Origin: Fundidesulfovibrio putealis DSM 16056
GTDB lineage: Bacteria; Desulfobacterota; Desulfovibrionia; Desulfovibrionales; Desulfovibrionaceae
Reading direction: 5' to 3'
Assembly: GCF_000429325.1 (NCBI RefSeq)
Contig: NZ_AUBQ01000003.1
Location: forward strand, 248,001-312,000
Length of the DNA: 64,000 nucleotides
Part shown: in pieces, positions 7,089 through 15,448 of the stretch
Layout: every line of letters begins with the position of its first letter
How positions within the stretch are numbered: the first letter of the stretch is position 1
Notes under the pieces: model-generated
Told to the model about the DNA's origin: nothing
Databases searched by the model: none
The model's input: the letters and a program-made list of their open reading frames with translations, nothing else
Made by a program: the position numbers and the translations under genes

Positions 7089-10000
7089 CTAAATCGGGAA
7101 GCTGCGAGGCTGCCCGTCCGCGTCGGTACATGCCAGATCCGCGAACTCGGTGATTGAGTCGGCCTTGCTCCACAGGCCCAGGAGCCCTCGCGGCGTCTCG
7201 TCGAAGTGGTGCACCAGATACGGCTTGCCGTCCACGAAGCAGGTCACCCGTCCGCCCCTCACCTCCACGGACAGCTCGCGCCAGACGCCGGTCTCCACGG
7301 GCAGGTTCGCGCTGGACAGCTCCTTTCGCACGCCGTCGGTGAACGCGAAGAGCATCACGTTGTCCTCCAGGGCGTTTACGCGCAGCACCAGATAGGTCCC
7401 GGCGGAGCGCACCGCGAAGGCCAGGCCGCCTGCGCGGTCGATGGTCCCGGCCACGGGGCGCACCTTGAGGCTTGCGCGGCCCTCGCCCATGTCCGAGTCC
7501 TTGGCCACGGCCAGGGGGAAGTGGAAATAGGCCTCGATGGAATCCAGGAAGCGCTGGTAGCGCTGTCCGGCCACGCGGCCCATGAGACCCGCGAAGCTTT
7601 TGGAGAGTCCGGTGGCCCACTTGGAGCCGTCCTGCCTGGCGATGGCGCCGTCCTGGCCGTCGGAAGGCTCCAGCCGCTCCCAGTCGCCCAGGGTCAGGTG
7701 GAAGCCGGGCAGGGGGCTCTCGGCGCGCTTCGCGAGCAGGTCGTAGTCGCCGCGCAGGAAGGCCTCGGCCATGGAGTCGATCTCGCCCTGCCCGGTGATG
7801 GCCATGTCCAGGAGCCTGCTGGAAGCCAGGAGACGCCCCAGCTGGTCCAGGACCGCTTCGGTTTCCGCCTTGGGTGCGCCCTTGAAGGAGGCGTCCAGCA
7901 CGTCGCCGTTCGCCTCCACCGTGAAGCCCAGGCGCGACAGCACCTTGGACAGGAACGCCACCCGCAGGCACTTGCCGGAAAAGCCGCCCGCGCCGCCCGC
8001 GAAGCGCAGGTTCACGTGATTCTGCCCGGCCTGGTCGCCGCAGAAGGCGTCCACGTTGGCGAAGTGGTAGCCGAAGCGGGCCGAGAGGTTCAGGTAGTCG
8101 CGCCCCAGCATGGCGTAGGAGTCGCCGCCGGGCGTGCCTCCGCCGACGTCCGCCGTGGCCGTGGTGGCCATGAGGGTCATGAAGCTTCGGGCGTCGAAGG
8201 CCACGGAGCCGGACCAGGTGATGCCCGGATGGGTGAAGCCGCGCCACACCGCCAGCATGGGCACGCTTCGCAGGTCGCCTGGGGTGATGTCGTCGCAGGT
8301 GGTCAGGTTCTCGCGCAGGCCGCCGCCCAGGTCCACGCAGTAGAGCATGAGCGGGATCTTGGCCTTGAGGCGCGCCACCAGCACGTCGTCCTCCTCGGCG
8401 CGGCCGCACAGGCCGAACATCTCACGCATGCCGGTCTCGTGGGCGAAGCGCACCACGTCATGCAGGGTCTCGCAGCCCTCGGGCACGAAGTTGGCGGCCT
8501 GGGGGTCGGTGAGGGTCAGGGGGGAGATGTGGTCCAGGGCGGCCCGCAGGCGGCGGTGCATGGGGCTGTCCACCATGCGCGAGCGCGTGCGGCCAGCCGT
8601 GAGCAGGGCTTCCACACGTCCTTCCAGTATGTGCCCTCCCGTGGCGTCGAGCGTGACCAGCTGGCCGTCGGCCAGGGCCTCCGGGCAGCCTGGAACGCCA
8701 AACAGGGCCGGAATGCCCATCTCGCGCGCCACCGAGGCCAGATGGCTGGCCGCGCCGCCCATGGCCGTGACGATGCCCCCGGCCCGGTCCAGGAGCGCCG
8801 CCAGCTCGGGGGCTGCGTTCCTGGCCGCCAGGATGGCCCCGTCCGGTATGTTCGCGGGGATGGCCCCCTCCACGCGAAGGACCTCGCCGCTGGCCGCGCC
8901 CGGGCTGGCGGCCACGCCGCCGGACAACAGCACGCGATGGCCGGAAATGTCCGCTGCGCCGCCGGGCGTATCGCCAGGAGCATCACCATGCGCATCATCC
9001 GGCCCAAGCGGGCGCGACTGCACCACGTAAAGCTGCCCCGAGTCGTCCAGGCACCACTCCACATCCTGGGGCGCGCCGAAGTGTTCCTCCAGCGCGAGGC
9101 CCATGCGGCCAAGCTCCAGGACCTGGGCGTCTGTCAGCAAAGGCGCATCGGGCCGCGAGGCTATGCGCAGGGGGCCGCGCGACAGCGCGTACACCGAGGG
9201 CAAGGCCTCGCCCGACACCAGCTTTTCGCCAAGCCCCAGGACCGCGTCCAGGCGCATGGCCCCCTGCGTCCGGGAGGCCGGGTCCAGGGTGTAGAGCACG
9301 CCGCTGGCCGTGCTCTGGACCATGGCCAGCACCAAGACGGCCATGGGCACGTCGGCGTCGTCCAGGCCGTGGCGCAGGCGGTAGAGGATGGCGCGCGGGG
9401 AGTACTTGCTGGCGAACACCCGGCGGCAGGCCGCATGCAGGTCCGCCGGGGCCACGTTCAGCACGGACTCGTACTGCCCGGCGAAGCTGGCAGCGCCGTC
9501 CTCGCCCACGGCGCTGGAGCGCACGGCCAGCGTGAGACCTTCGCCGTACACGGCGGCGAGCTTCTTCAGCTCTCCGGCCAGGGCGTCGCTCACGGCGGGG
9601 GGGATGGGCGCGTCCATCACGGCTTCGCGGATGCGCAGGGATCGGGCTTCCAGGTCCGGCAGGTCCAGGGGGGAGATGGGTGCCAGCTCGTCTGCGATGC
9701 GCTCCCCCAGCCACTCGGTCTGCATGAAAGCCTGGAAGGCGGCGGTGGTCAGCACGAAGCCGCCGGGCGTGGGCAGGGTGGCGGCGTTTCGCACGCGGGC
9801 CAGATTGGCGGCCTTGCCGCCGAGCAGCGTCGCCATGTTGTCTGTTTTGACCAGTGATGGACTCGTCTCGACGGCAACGTCCTGCAACGCGAGCGCCAGC
9901 GGCCCGGCCTGCGCCGTCTGCCTCGGCTCCAGCGCCTTAAGCGCCAGCTTCAGCACCCGGTCCAGGGCCGGATACAGCCCCAGGTGATGTTGCCGCGACA

Positions 10001-10247
10001 TCTCGTTCAGCGCCTTGACCATGGCGTGTGTGGCCTCGCCGATGTTCAGGCAGGTGCGCCGCGCGGCGTCGGTGGTGAAGGGCTCGCCGCCGTAGTAGGC
10101 CTGCTCGAGCGCGGCCAGCCCGTCCAGCACCGCGTCGTTGTGGGCGAGCATGTCCCGGAAATGACGATACTTGCGGGCGGCCTTGTCCTCTGGGTCCGCC
10201 AGCAGGCGGCAGGCGTTCTGCTTCTTGAGGAATCCGAACAGGCTCAT
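7089..10247 (-). CDS. PEP-synthase-like protein (PEP/pyruvate-binding + phosphohistidine domain) with extra C-terminal regions
   Basis: 1052 residues. After ~110 helical residues comes a PEP/pyruvate-binding ATP-grasp-type domain (about 120-430: GGKAANLARV, AVRSSAVGEDGAASFAGQYE, VEWCLDDSGQLYVVQSRPL). A swivelling phosphohistidine domain follows (about 450-540) with the expected His in 'GGAASHLASVAREMGIP' (near residue 504). The PEP-forming TIM barrel of true PEP synthases is not evident. Residues ~560-900 are unfamiliar, and the last ~150 look like a concanavalin/laminin-G-type sandwich ('VYLVLRVNALEDN'-like pattern, 'VWRELSVEVRGGRVTCFVDGKPY'). The ATG follows AGGGAGAA. It sits 20 bp after an MFS gene and before chrA. 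The reaction is unknown; phospho-transfer to a small molecule is plausible. Confidence 0.75.
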   Translation of the reverse strand: MSLFGFLKKQNACRLLADPEDKAARKYRHFRDMLAHNDAVLDGLAALEQAYYGGEPFTTDAARRTCLNIGEATHAMVKALNEMSRQHHLGLYPALDRVLKLALKALEPRQTAQAGPLALALQDVAVETSPSLVKTDNMATLLGGKAANLARVRNAATLPTPGGFVLTTAAFQAFMQTEWLGERIADELAPISPLDLPDLEARSLRIREAVMDAPIPPAVSDALAGELKKLAAVYGEGLTLAVRSSAVGEDGAASFAGQYESVLNVAPADLHAACRRVFASKYSPRAILYRLRHGLDDADVPMAVLVLAMVQSTASGVLYTLDPASRTQGAMRLDAVLGLGEKLVSGEALPSVYALSRGPLRIASRPDAPLLTDAQVLELGRMGLALEEHFGAPQDVEWCLDDSGQLYVVQSRPLGPDDAHGDAPGDTPGGAADISGHRVLLSGGVAASPGAASGEVLRVEGAIPANIPDGAILAARNAAPELAALLDRAGGIVTAMGGAASHLASVAREMGIPALFGVPGCPEALADGQLVTLDATGGHILEGRVEALLTAGRTRSRMVDSPMHRRLRAALDHISPLTLTDPQAANFVPEGCETLHDVVRFAHETGMREMFGLCGRAEEDDVLVARLKAKIPLMLYCVDLGGGLRENLTTCDDITPGDLRSVPMLAVWRGFTHPGITWSGSVAFDARSFMTLMATTATADVGGGTPGGDSYAMLGRDYLNLSARFGYHFANVDAFCGDQAGQNHVNLRFAGGAGGFSGKCLRVAFLSKVLSRLGFTVEANGDVLDASFKGAPKAETEAVLDQLGRLLASSRLLDMAITGQGEIDSMAEAFLRGDYDLLAKRAESPLPGFHLTLGDWERLEPSDGQDGAIARQDGSKWATGLSKSFAGLMGRVAGQRYQRFLDSIEAYFHFPLAVAKDSDMGEGRASLKVRPVAGTIDRAGGLAFAVRSAGTYLVLRVNALEDNVMLFAFTDGVRKELSSANLPVETGVWRELSVEVRGGRVTCFVDGKPYLVHHFDETPRGLLGLWSKADSITEFADLACTDADGQPRSFPI

Positions 10248-10266
10248 GGTGTTCTCCCTGATGCGG

Positions 10267-11424
10267 TCAGGTTTTCATGCGTCCAGGCCCGGCCCAGACC
10301 CAGGCTGCCACGGCCAGCAGCACGGCTGCGCCCGTGGCGAAGGCTCCCGCGCTACCGAAGAGTGCGGCGGCACATCCCGCGACCAGCGGGCCGGTGCTGT
10401 GCCCCACGTCCATGATGGACCCCAGGAGCCCCATGGCCCCGCCCCGGTTCTCCCGGCGGCTCAGGTCCGCAACAAAGGCGGACGTGGCCGAGGTGGCCAC
10501 GGACAAGGCCAGCCCCAGCAGCACGGACAGCGCAAACAGCGACCCAAGCCCCGGCGCGAAGGGGATGGCCGCGCAGGCCCCTGCGGTCAAAGCCGCGCCG
10601 CCGAGCATCTGGCCCATGCGTCCGTGGCGGTCGGATAAGCGTCCGAAAAAGGGCTTGGTCAGGGCCACGGTGACCACCTGGGCCGAAAACAGCGCACCGG
10701 TCAGCCAGGCCGGGTGTCCCCGTTCCTGCGAGACGATGGGTAAGAACGCCTCGAAGCTGCCGTAGGCGAACAGTATCCCGGCCTCCAGCAGGCATCCGGC
10801 CAGGATGCCCCGGCTGGCCAGCAGCTCGCGCAGGCTGTCTCGAAACGGGGGACGGCACTTCTGCGCCCCGCGCTCTTGCCCCTCGAAATTCGGCAGCTTC
10901 CAGGCCAGCAGCATCGCACCTATCCCGGCCAGCCCGCACAGGACGTACACGCCGGAATAGCCCATCCACAGGGCCGCGCCGCCAAGCATCGGGGCCACGA
11001 AGCGCCCGGCCAGCGTGGCCGAGGAAAACGTGCCCAGCTTCTCGCCGCGCGCCGCGTCGAAGGCGTCGGCCACCGCCGCCTGGGCCACGGGCATGAAGAT
11101 CCCCGTGGCCAGCCCGTGGTAAAACCGGGCCAGGGCCAGCCCCCACACGCCAGACACCAGCAGGTAGGCGAACGGCGCGCTTGCAAATATCAGCGAGGAG
11201 GCCAGCAGCATGCGCCGCCTGCCGAAGCGGTCCGAGCACAGGCCGCCGGGAATGCCCACCAGCACCCCGGCCAGGGGCGAGAGCGCGGACACAAGCCCCA
11301 CGCCTTCCGGCCCGGCCCCCAGGTGCGCGGCGAACAGCGGCAGCACCGGGTTCTTGGCCATGGTGGTGGACAGGATGGCCAGGAACCCCGCCCCGCACAG
11401 CAGCCTAAACGGGGAGGGACGCAT
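10267..11424 (-). CDS. MFS transporter (paralogue 1)
   Basis: 385 residues, about 12 hydrophobic helices, with the MFS loop 2-3 motif in 'GGLCSDRFGRRRML' and a second-half echo 'FGRLSDRHGRMGQML'. The opening 'AKNPVLPLFAAHLGAGPEGVGL' is nearly the same as in the MFS gene two positions upstream, so the two are paralogues. It overlaps the HD gene by 20 bp. An exporter of a small molecule is likely, but substrate is not readable from sequence. Confidence 0.85.
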   Translation of the reverse strand: MRPSPFRLLCGAGFLAILSTTMAKNPVLPLFAAHLGAGPEGVGLVSALSPLAGVLVGIPGGLCSDRFGRRRMLLASSLIFASAPFAYLLVSGVWGLALARFYHGLATGIFMPVAQAAVADAFDAARGEKLGTFSSATLAGRFVAPMLGGAALWMGYSGVYVLCGLAGIGAMLLAWKLPNFEGQERGAQKCRPPFRDSLRELLASRGILAGCLLEAGILFAYGSFEAFLPIVSQERGHPAWLTGALFSAQVVTVALTKPFFGRLSDRHGRMGQMLGGAALTAGACAAIPFAPGLGSLFALSVLLGLALSVATSATSAFVADLSRRENRGGAMGLLGSIMDVGHSTGPLVAGCAAALFGSAGAFATGAAVLLAVAAWVWAGPGRMKT

Positions 11425-11977
11425 TCCCAGCCACCGCGATCAGGCCCTGGATCTCACGGTGGTAGCCGAAGTAGCGGGCCATGGTGACCGCGTTCTTGCC
11501 GTATTTCGGGTACTCCCGGAGGATCTCCTCGAAGCGCTCCTCGGCGTCGCGTGCGTCGCGCAGGGGGACCTTGCCTTCGGTGATGATGTCCACCAGCCGG
11601 TCGGCGTAGATGATGATGCGCTCCTCCAGGCGGTGCAGGCCGTAATCCTTGACCGGCAGGCCGAACTCGATGGCCTCGGCCTCGGTCAACCCGCCCCGGA
11701 TGTGCTTCTCCATCACCGCGCACACCTCGGGCGGCAGGCCGAGCTTCGCGCCCATCTCCGCGCCGATCAGCCCATGCTCGATGGCGTGGGTGGCGGCCTT
11801 GCCCAGGTCATGGAACAGGGCTCCGCGCCCCACCAGTTCCATGTCCAGCGGGACGTTGACGCGATGGGCGATCTCCAGGGCCAGTTCGGCCACAGCCACG
11901 GAATGCTCGATGTCCTCGTCGTTCATGCCCTGGGCGCGCAGGAGCTGTACGTCTGTGGGGTCGATGTCATGAAGCAT
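11405..11977 (-). CDS. HD-domain phosphohydrolase
   Basis: 190 residues with an HD/HDIG-type metal site: His26 in 'EHSVAVAELALEIAHRV', the His-Asp pair in 'GALFHDLGKA' and a further His in 'AIEHGLIGAEMG'. HD proteins of this size hydrolyse phosphate esters or nucleotides. It is held between two MFS genes with overlaps of 11 bp upstream and 20 bp downstream, so the three are translationally coupled. The substrate is unknown. Confidence 0.85.
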   Translation of the reverse strand: MLHDIDPTDVQLLRAQGMNDEDIEHSVAVAELALEIAHRVNVPLDMELVGRGALFHDLGKAATHAIEHGLIGAEMGAKLGLPPEVCAVMEKHIRGGLTEAEAIEFGLPVKDYGLHRLEERIIIYADRLVDIITEGKVPLRDARDAEERFEEILREYPKYGKNAVTMARYFGYHREIQGLIAVAGNASLPV

Positions 11978-13175
11978 GGGGTCTCTCCTCGAAGCCTTGG
12001 GGCACGTTTTTCAGAAAAACAGGGATGGCCAGGAACAGCACCAAGGCCATCAGGGGAAAACTGATCTGATATCCCATCCATCCCACCAGAAGTCCACCCA
12101 GAATGGGGCCTGATGCATGCCCCACGTCGAAAATGGTCCCGAATGCGCCCATGGCCGAGCCAAAATGCCGCTCCCGGCACAGGTCGGCCACCATGGCCGC
12201 CGAGGACGACGTCACCAGCGCCTCGCCCATGCCGAAAACAAGGCTCGCCGCCAGCAGCGTCCAGAACCCGTGCATGAACGGCACCGCCGCGAAGGACGCC
12301 CCGCACAGCGCAAGCCCCGCCACGATCAGCGGCCTCCTTCCGTGCGAGTCGGACACCCGGCCCATCAGCGGCTTGGAGAGCATGGTCACCACGATCTGCG
12401 CGCCCCACAGAAGGCCTGCCTGGAACTCCGAAAGACCCACCACCGTGACCGCGTAAACCGGCAGAAACGCCTCCAGCGCGCCCATGGTCATGTTCTGCAC
12501 GCCCTCCATGGACGAGGCCGTGACGATGCGCCTGTCCGACAGCACCTCCCGGATGCCCTCCCGGAAGCGGCGCAGCCTTTCGCCGAACCCCACGCCGTGT
12601 TCGACCCGTTCTTTCACGCCCAGAGTTCGAAGCCCCAGTATCAGTGCGGCCACGCCAGCCAAGGCGCTCACCGCGAATACCAGCCGGAACTGCCACAGCA
12701 CCGGCCCGCCGCTCTGGCCCATATCCAGAATAAATCCGCCTATGGGCGCGCCCAGGAGCGTTCCGATGATGCCCACCGACGAGAACCAGGAGAGCATCTC
12801 GCCCTTTCGCGACCCGGCCACGTCCGCCACCACCGCCATGGCCACCGGGCCGTAGATGGCCGTGGCCAGGCCGTGCAGGAAGCGCACGGCCACCAGCGCC
12901 GAATACGACGAGATGAACAGGTACGCGAAGGGCATCACCCCGAACACCACCAGCCCCGCCAGCATGGTGCGGCGTCGCCCAACCACGTCGGACAGCGCAC
13001 CCGAGGGGAGCTTGAAGAAGATGCCCGTGACGGTCGAGATGCCGACGGCCAGGCCGATGGCCTCCGGGCCTGCGCCCAGGAAGAGCGCGAACAGCGGCAG
13101 CACCGGGTTCCGGGCCAGCGCGTAGGAGAAGCGGGCCAGGAAACCTACGGTGCAGAGATTCTTGAATGCGTCCAT
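11967..13175 (-). CDS. MFS transporter (paralogue 2), first gene of the chrA operon
   Basis: 402 residues from the ATG at 13175 (MDAFKNLCTVGFLARF). An upstream extension in frame would run through the repeat region, whereas this ATG has AAGGAC at suitable distance. About 12 helices, with motif A in 'GALSDVVGRRRTML' and 'GRVSDSHGRRPLIV'. 'ARNPVLPLFALFLGAGPEAIGL' matches the other MFS protein of the operon. Operon order is MFS2, HD, MFS1, PEP-synthase-like, ChrA, all overlapping or under 21 bp apart. Substrate unknown. Confidence 0.85.
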   Translation of the reverse strand: MDAFKNLCTVGFLARFSYALARNPVLPLFALFLGAGPEAIGLAVGISTVTGIFFKLPSGALSDVVGRRRTMLAGLVVFGVMPFAYLFISSYSALVAVRFLHGLATAIYGPVAMAVVADVAGSRKGEMLSWFSSVGIIGTLLGAPIGGFILDMGQSGGPVLWQFRLVFAVSALAGVAALILGLRTLGVKERVEHGVGFGERLRRFREGIREVLSDRRIVTASSMEGVQNMTMGALEAFLPVYAVTVVGLSEFQAGLLWGAQIVVTMLSKPLMGRVSDSHGRRPLIVAGLALCGASFAAVPFMHGFWTLLAASLVFGMGEALVTSSSAAMVADLCRERHFGSAMGAFGTIFDVGHASGPILGGLLVGWMGYQISFPLMALVLFLAIPVFLKNVPQGFEERPHAS

Positions 13176-13205
13176 GTGAGTGTCCTTGATGATGTGGGGG
13201 AAAGG

Positions 13206-13288
13206 CTGGGCTCCGCCCAGACCCGGCAGGGCTCTGCCCTGCACCCGCCAGGGGGATGATCCCCCTGGACCCTGCAATAGCTTCGCGT
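13206..13288 (-). repeat. dispersed hairpin repeat, copy 1 (inverted relative to copies 2-4)
   Basis: Three palindromes follow each other: CTGGGC/GCCCAG (13206-13220), a GGCAGGGC/GCCCTGC pair and CCAGGGGGAT/ATCCCCCTGG. Read on the minus strand this copy matches the element at 15364 through the sequence GGGTCCAGGGGG and its hairpin, and again through the CGGGTGCAGGGC module. It lies upstream of the first MFS gene. Confidence 0.75.
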
Positions 13289-13311
13289 CGTTAGCGGACA
13301 GATTGCGCTAT

Positions 13312-13423
13312 GCGGGTGCCGGGGGCTGTCCCGTTCACGTCCTGCTCGGCGGGCTAGAACCGATTTGAAGACGATTCGTCGCCCGCCGAGCAGGACGCGA
13401 CCGCTACAGCCCCCGGCACCCGC
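13312..13423. repeat. 43-bp interrupted inverted repeat
   Basis: The left arm 13312-13354 and right arm 13381-13423 are reverse complements except for about 8 central positions; the outer 18 bp and inner 17 bp pair perfectly. The loop is 26 nt. The right arm belongs to the first unit of the 119-bp tandem repeat that follows, so the left arm is effectively an inverted third copy of part of that unit. Confidence 0.8.
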
Positions 13424-13608
13424 GTGAACCACACGCTTCCAGACTCAGAACGAGGCCCGTGGACTGCCAGTACCCACTTCGGTTTCAAGACGATTCGTCG
13501 CCCTCCGGGCAGGACGCGTCCGCTACAAACCTTCGGCACCCGCGTGAACCACACGCTACCTGGCCCTGAATGAGGCTCGTGGGCTGCCAGCACGCAGCCT
13601 CGTTGAAG
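13371..13608. repeat. two tandem copies of a 119-bp unit
   Basis: Copy A (13371-13489) and copy B (13490-13608) both begin ACGATTCGTCGCCC, share GGCACCCGCGTGAACCACAC in the middle and end near TTCAAG/TTGAAG, with roughly three quarters identity. No credible gene runs through them. They fill the gap between the chrA operon and the chrB-DUF2148 unit. Confidence 0.8.
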
Positions 13609-13690
13609 CTCCAGTCTACAGCTCTGAAATGCGAAGTCGTCATAGGCCTCTTATGCTTTCTCCGCTGATCGTCGTACTGCCGCGCTGGAA

Positions 13691-13746
13691 TGCGAAGCGG
13701 TGCAGGGTGTCCAGAGGGCGGAGCCCTTTGGCCGCCGGAGGCATCT
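13691..13746. repeat. dispersed hairpin repeat, copy 2
   Basis: Shares GCGAAGC on one side and GGCCGCCGGAGGCATCTT on the other with the copy at 27487, but its central hairpin is different (CCAGAGGGC/GCCCTTTGG with one mismatch). Lies directly downstream of the DUF2148 gene on the minus strand, where it could stop transcription. Confidence 0.75.
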
Positions 13747-13752
13747 TAATTC

Positions 13753-14304
13753 TTAATGCTTCGGCACGGCGCGGTCGTAGAAAATGGACTTGCCGTAGAA
13801 TCCCACGGGGATGCCCATAACCACGCCCGCCTGGATGTACCCGAGCGCCCGCGCGGCCGCTCCCACGCGCTGCTGCACGCGGTTGTCCAGGTTCAGGATA
13901 CTGGCGGTCTTGGCCGCCGACACCAGCGCCGCGCCGATGTCCATCATGCGCATCATGCAGTGCGGGCCGTCGTAGCCCATGTCCTTGTCGGCCATGACGC
14001 GCTTCGCTTCGAACTCCTTGCAGGTGGCGTAGCCGCAGGCCCCGCAGTCGTAGCCTGCGGCCAGCGACTTGCCGAGCCCCACCAGCACCAGGGCGTGGCA
14101 GTTCTCGATGTTGGCGGCGTCGCGCAGCCAGTAGGCCTCGTTGGTGCTCTTGGGGGCGTAGTCCTTCATGGCCTGGGCGATCTTCTTGAGGTCGGCCTCC
14201 TGCGAGACCACGGCGATCTCCAGGAAATCCTTGCCTCCGGCCTTGGGAGCGGTGCGGGCGGACGCGGCCATGAGGTTGGCGACCTGTATTGCGATGTCTT
14301 TCAT
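13753..14304 (-). CDS. DUF2148 ferredoxin-domain protein
   Basis: 183 residues. The segment 'AAGYDCGACGYATCKEF' (about residues 86-102) gives the Cys-X2-Cys-X4-Cys cluster motif of the DUF2148 family, and a fourth Cys lies in 'GPHCMMRMMD'. The C-terminal half has a Gly-rich helical pattern seen in that family. It starts 2 bp after the chrB stop, so the two are co-transcribed. Its function is unknown; a redox role linked to chromate or metal stress is only an inference from the neighbour. Confidence 0.8.
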   Translation of the reverse strand: MKDIAIQVANLMAASARTAPKAGGKDFLEIAVVSQEADLKKIAQAMKDYAPKSTNEAYWLRDAANIENCHALVLVGLGKSLAAGYDCGACGYATCKEFEAKRVMADKDMGYDGPHCMMRMMDIGAALVSAAKTASILNLDNRVQQRVGAAARALGYIQAGVVMGIPVGFYGKSIFYDRAVPKH

Positions 14305-14306
14305 AT

Positions 14307-15278
14307 CTATTCTCCGGTGTTGGGGTTGGAGTAGGACGCCAGCAGCGCGTCGAAGAGGGCCAGGGCGTTTTCGGTAAGGAGCATGTCGTCCGGCTGGGCC
14401 ATGGTCATGCCGTCCAGCACCTGTTTGACGCCCAGCGCCTCGGACGGCCCGGCTTCGATGTCGTTCAAATCAATGGCCCGGATGACCTCGCGCAGGCGCG
14501 CCGGGACATTGGCCTCCAGCGAGAAGGCGGCGCAGAGGACCTCGAAGGTGGTCAAGGGGCCGACGTGGGTGAACTCGGCCTCGGCCATGTCGAAACGCAC
14601 GGCATCGGCACGGGCGGCGGGCTGTACGTCGGCAGGGACGAAATCGATGCGCGCGTCGGGGTCGATGAAGCGGCGCACCAGCCAGAAGGACGCGAGGCGG
14701 TCGATGTAGGGGCGCTGGCGCGTGATCCAGGTTTTGCCCAGGTAATCCGAAGCGGCCAGTTTGGGGATGGCCGGGCCGCTTGGAGCGTCAGGGCCGTCAC
14801 CAGTCAGCAGCGCGGCGAGTTCGGCCAGCAGGGCGGCCACGCGTGGGCCGCGCCCGCCAGGGAAGTAGTCGATGGCCTGGAGTGCGTCAGCGCGCTTGGC
14901 GAGCTTGCGGCGCGCGGATTCAAGCGCGTCTGCGTCGAAGCCGGGCTGGCGGGTCTGGTCCAGGAGCGGCAGGAGGTCCTGCTCGATGGCCTGCCAGTCG
15001 GCGTCGCGGGCTTGTGTGAAGCAGGCTGCAAGGTCCGTGGGCGTCATGTTGGCCGGGGGGCCGGTCTCAAGAAACAGGGCCTCGCCGCCCAGTTCGTCCA
15101 CTTCCTTGGCCAGCCAGGTGAGCTGCTCGTGCAGGTCGGGCCGGGCGGGCAGGGCGTAGAGAGCGCCTTTTATGATCACCGCGCCAAGGGAGTTCAGGCG
15201 ACGCCAGACGCGCATGCGGGCGGTCTGGTTCTTGGCGGGCAGCGTGAAGGAGAAGAAGAACCACTTGCTGTTATTCAT
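14307..15278 (-). CDS. chrB: ChrB-type chromate resistance regulator
   Basis: 323 residues from the ATG at 15278 (MNNSKWFFFSFTLPAKN). A TTG further upstream is rejected because family members begin near this point. The N-terminal ChrB domain includes 'ARMRVWRRLNSLGAVIIKGA' and the C-terminal domain has 'WITRQRPYIDRLASFWLVRRF', 'DARIDFVP' and 'FTHVGPLTTFEVL'. ChrB proteins are known as chromate-responsive regulators of chr operons. Here it is next to a DUF2148 gene, not chrA, and a palindrome lies immediately before its start. Confidence 0.85.
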   Translation of the reverse strand: MNNSKWFFFSFTLPAKNQTARMRVWRRLNSLGAVIIKGALYALPARPDLHEQLTWLAKEVDELGGEALFLETGPPANMTPTDLAACFTQARDADWQAIEQDLLPLLDQTRQPGFDADALESARRKLAKRADALQAIDYFPGGRGPRVAALLAELAALLTGDGPDAPSGPAIPKLAASDYLGKTWITRQRPYIDRLASFWLVRRFIDPDARIDFVPADVQPAARADAVRFDMAEAEFTHVGPLTTFEVLCAAFSLEANVPARLREVIRAIDLNDIEAGPSEALGVKQVLDGMTMAQPDDMLLTENALALFDALLASYSNPNTGE

Positions 15279-15313
15279 GTGACAACTATTGTCATAGATA
15301 TAACAATTGTCAA
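15279..15313 (-). promoter_or_regulatory. palindromic operator/promoter region of chrB
   Basis: TGACAACTATTGTCA (15280-15294) is a perfect 6-3-6 palindrome directly upstream of the chrB ATG. A second half-site run ACAATTGTCAA follows at about 15303-15313; on the minus strand this gives TTGACA, a good -35 element. The A/T-rich stretch is unusual against the local GC content. Autoregulation by ChrB is an inference. Confidence 0.55.
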
Positions 15314-15363
15314 GAGGCTGCTTCAACAAAAAACGCGCCGCCTACCGTGTGACGGGTAAGCGG

Positions 15364-15426
15364 CGCGAAGCCCACTGAGGGTCCAGGGGGATCATCCCCC
15401 TGGCGGGTGCAGGGCAGCGCCCTGCC
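15364..15426. repeat. dispersed hairpin repeat, copy 3
   Basis: The first 40 bp (15364-15403) are identical to 27487-27526, including the palindrome CCAGGGGGAT/ATCCCCCTGG. A second hairpin GCAGGGC/GCCCTGC follows (15409-15425). It lies between the porin stop and chrB, in a position to terminate the porin transcript. Confidence 0.85.
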
Positions 15427-15448
15427 AGGGGCTGGGACAGACCCACAG

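Noticed and set aside
7206-9857. 883-codon open frame on the plus strand
   Set aside because: It is antisense to the PEP-synthase-like gene. Its composition (His, Gln, Gly, Ala rich, no domain) is typical of shadow frames in GC-rich genes.
13354-13593. Short minus-strand open frames with repeated FTRVP-type residues
   Set aside because: The repeated residues only reflect the 119-bp tandem DNA repeat; the DNA palindromes explain them better than a protein.
15279-15329. Longer chrB starting at TTG 15329
   Set aside because: It would add 17 residues not seen in the family and would run through the operator-like palindrome.
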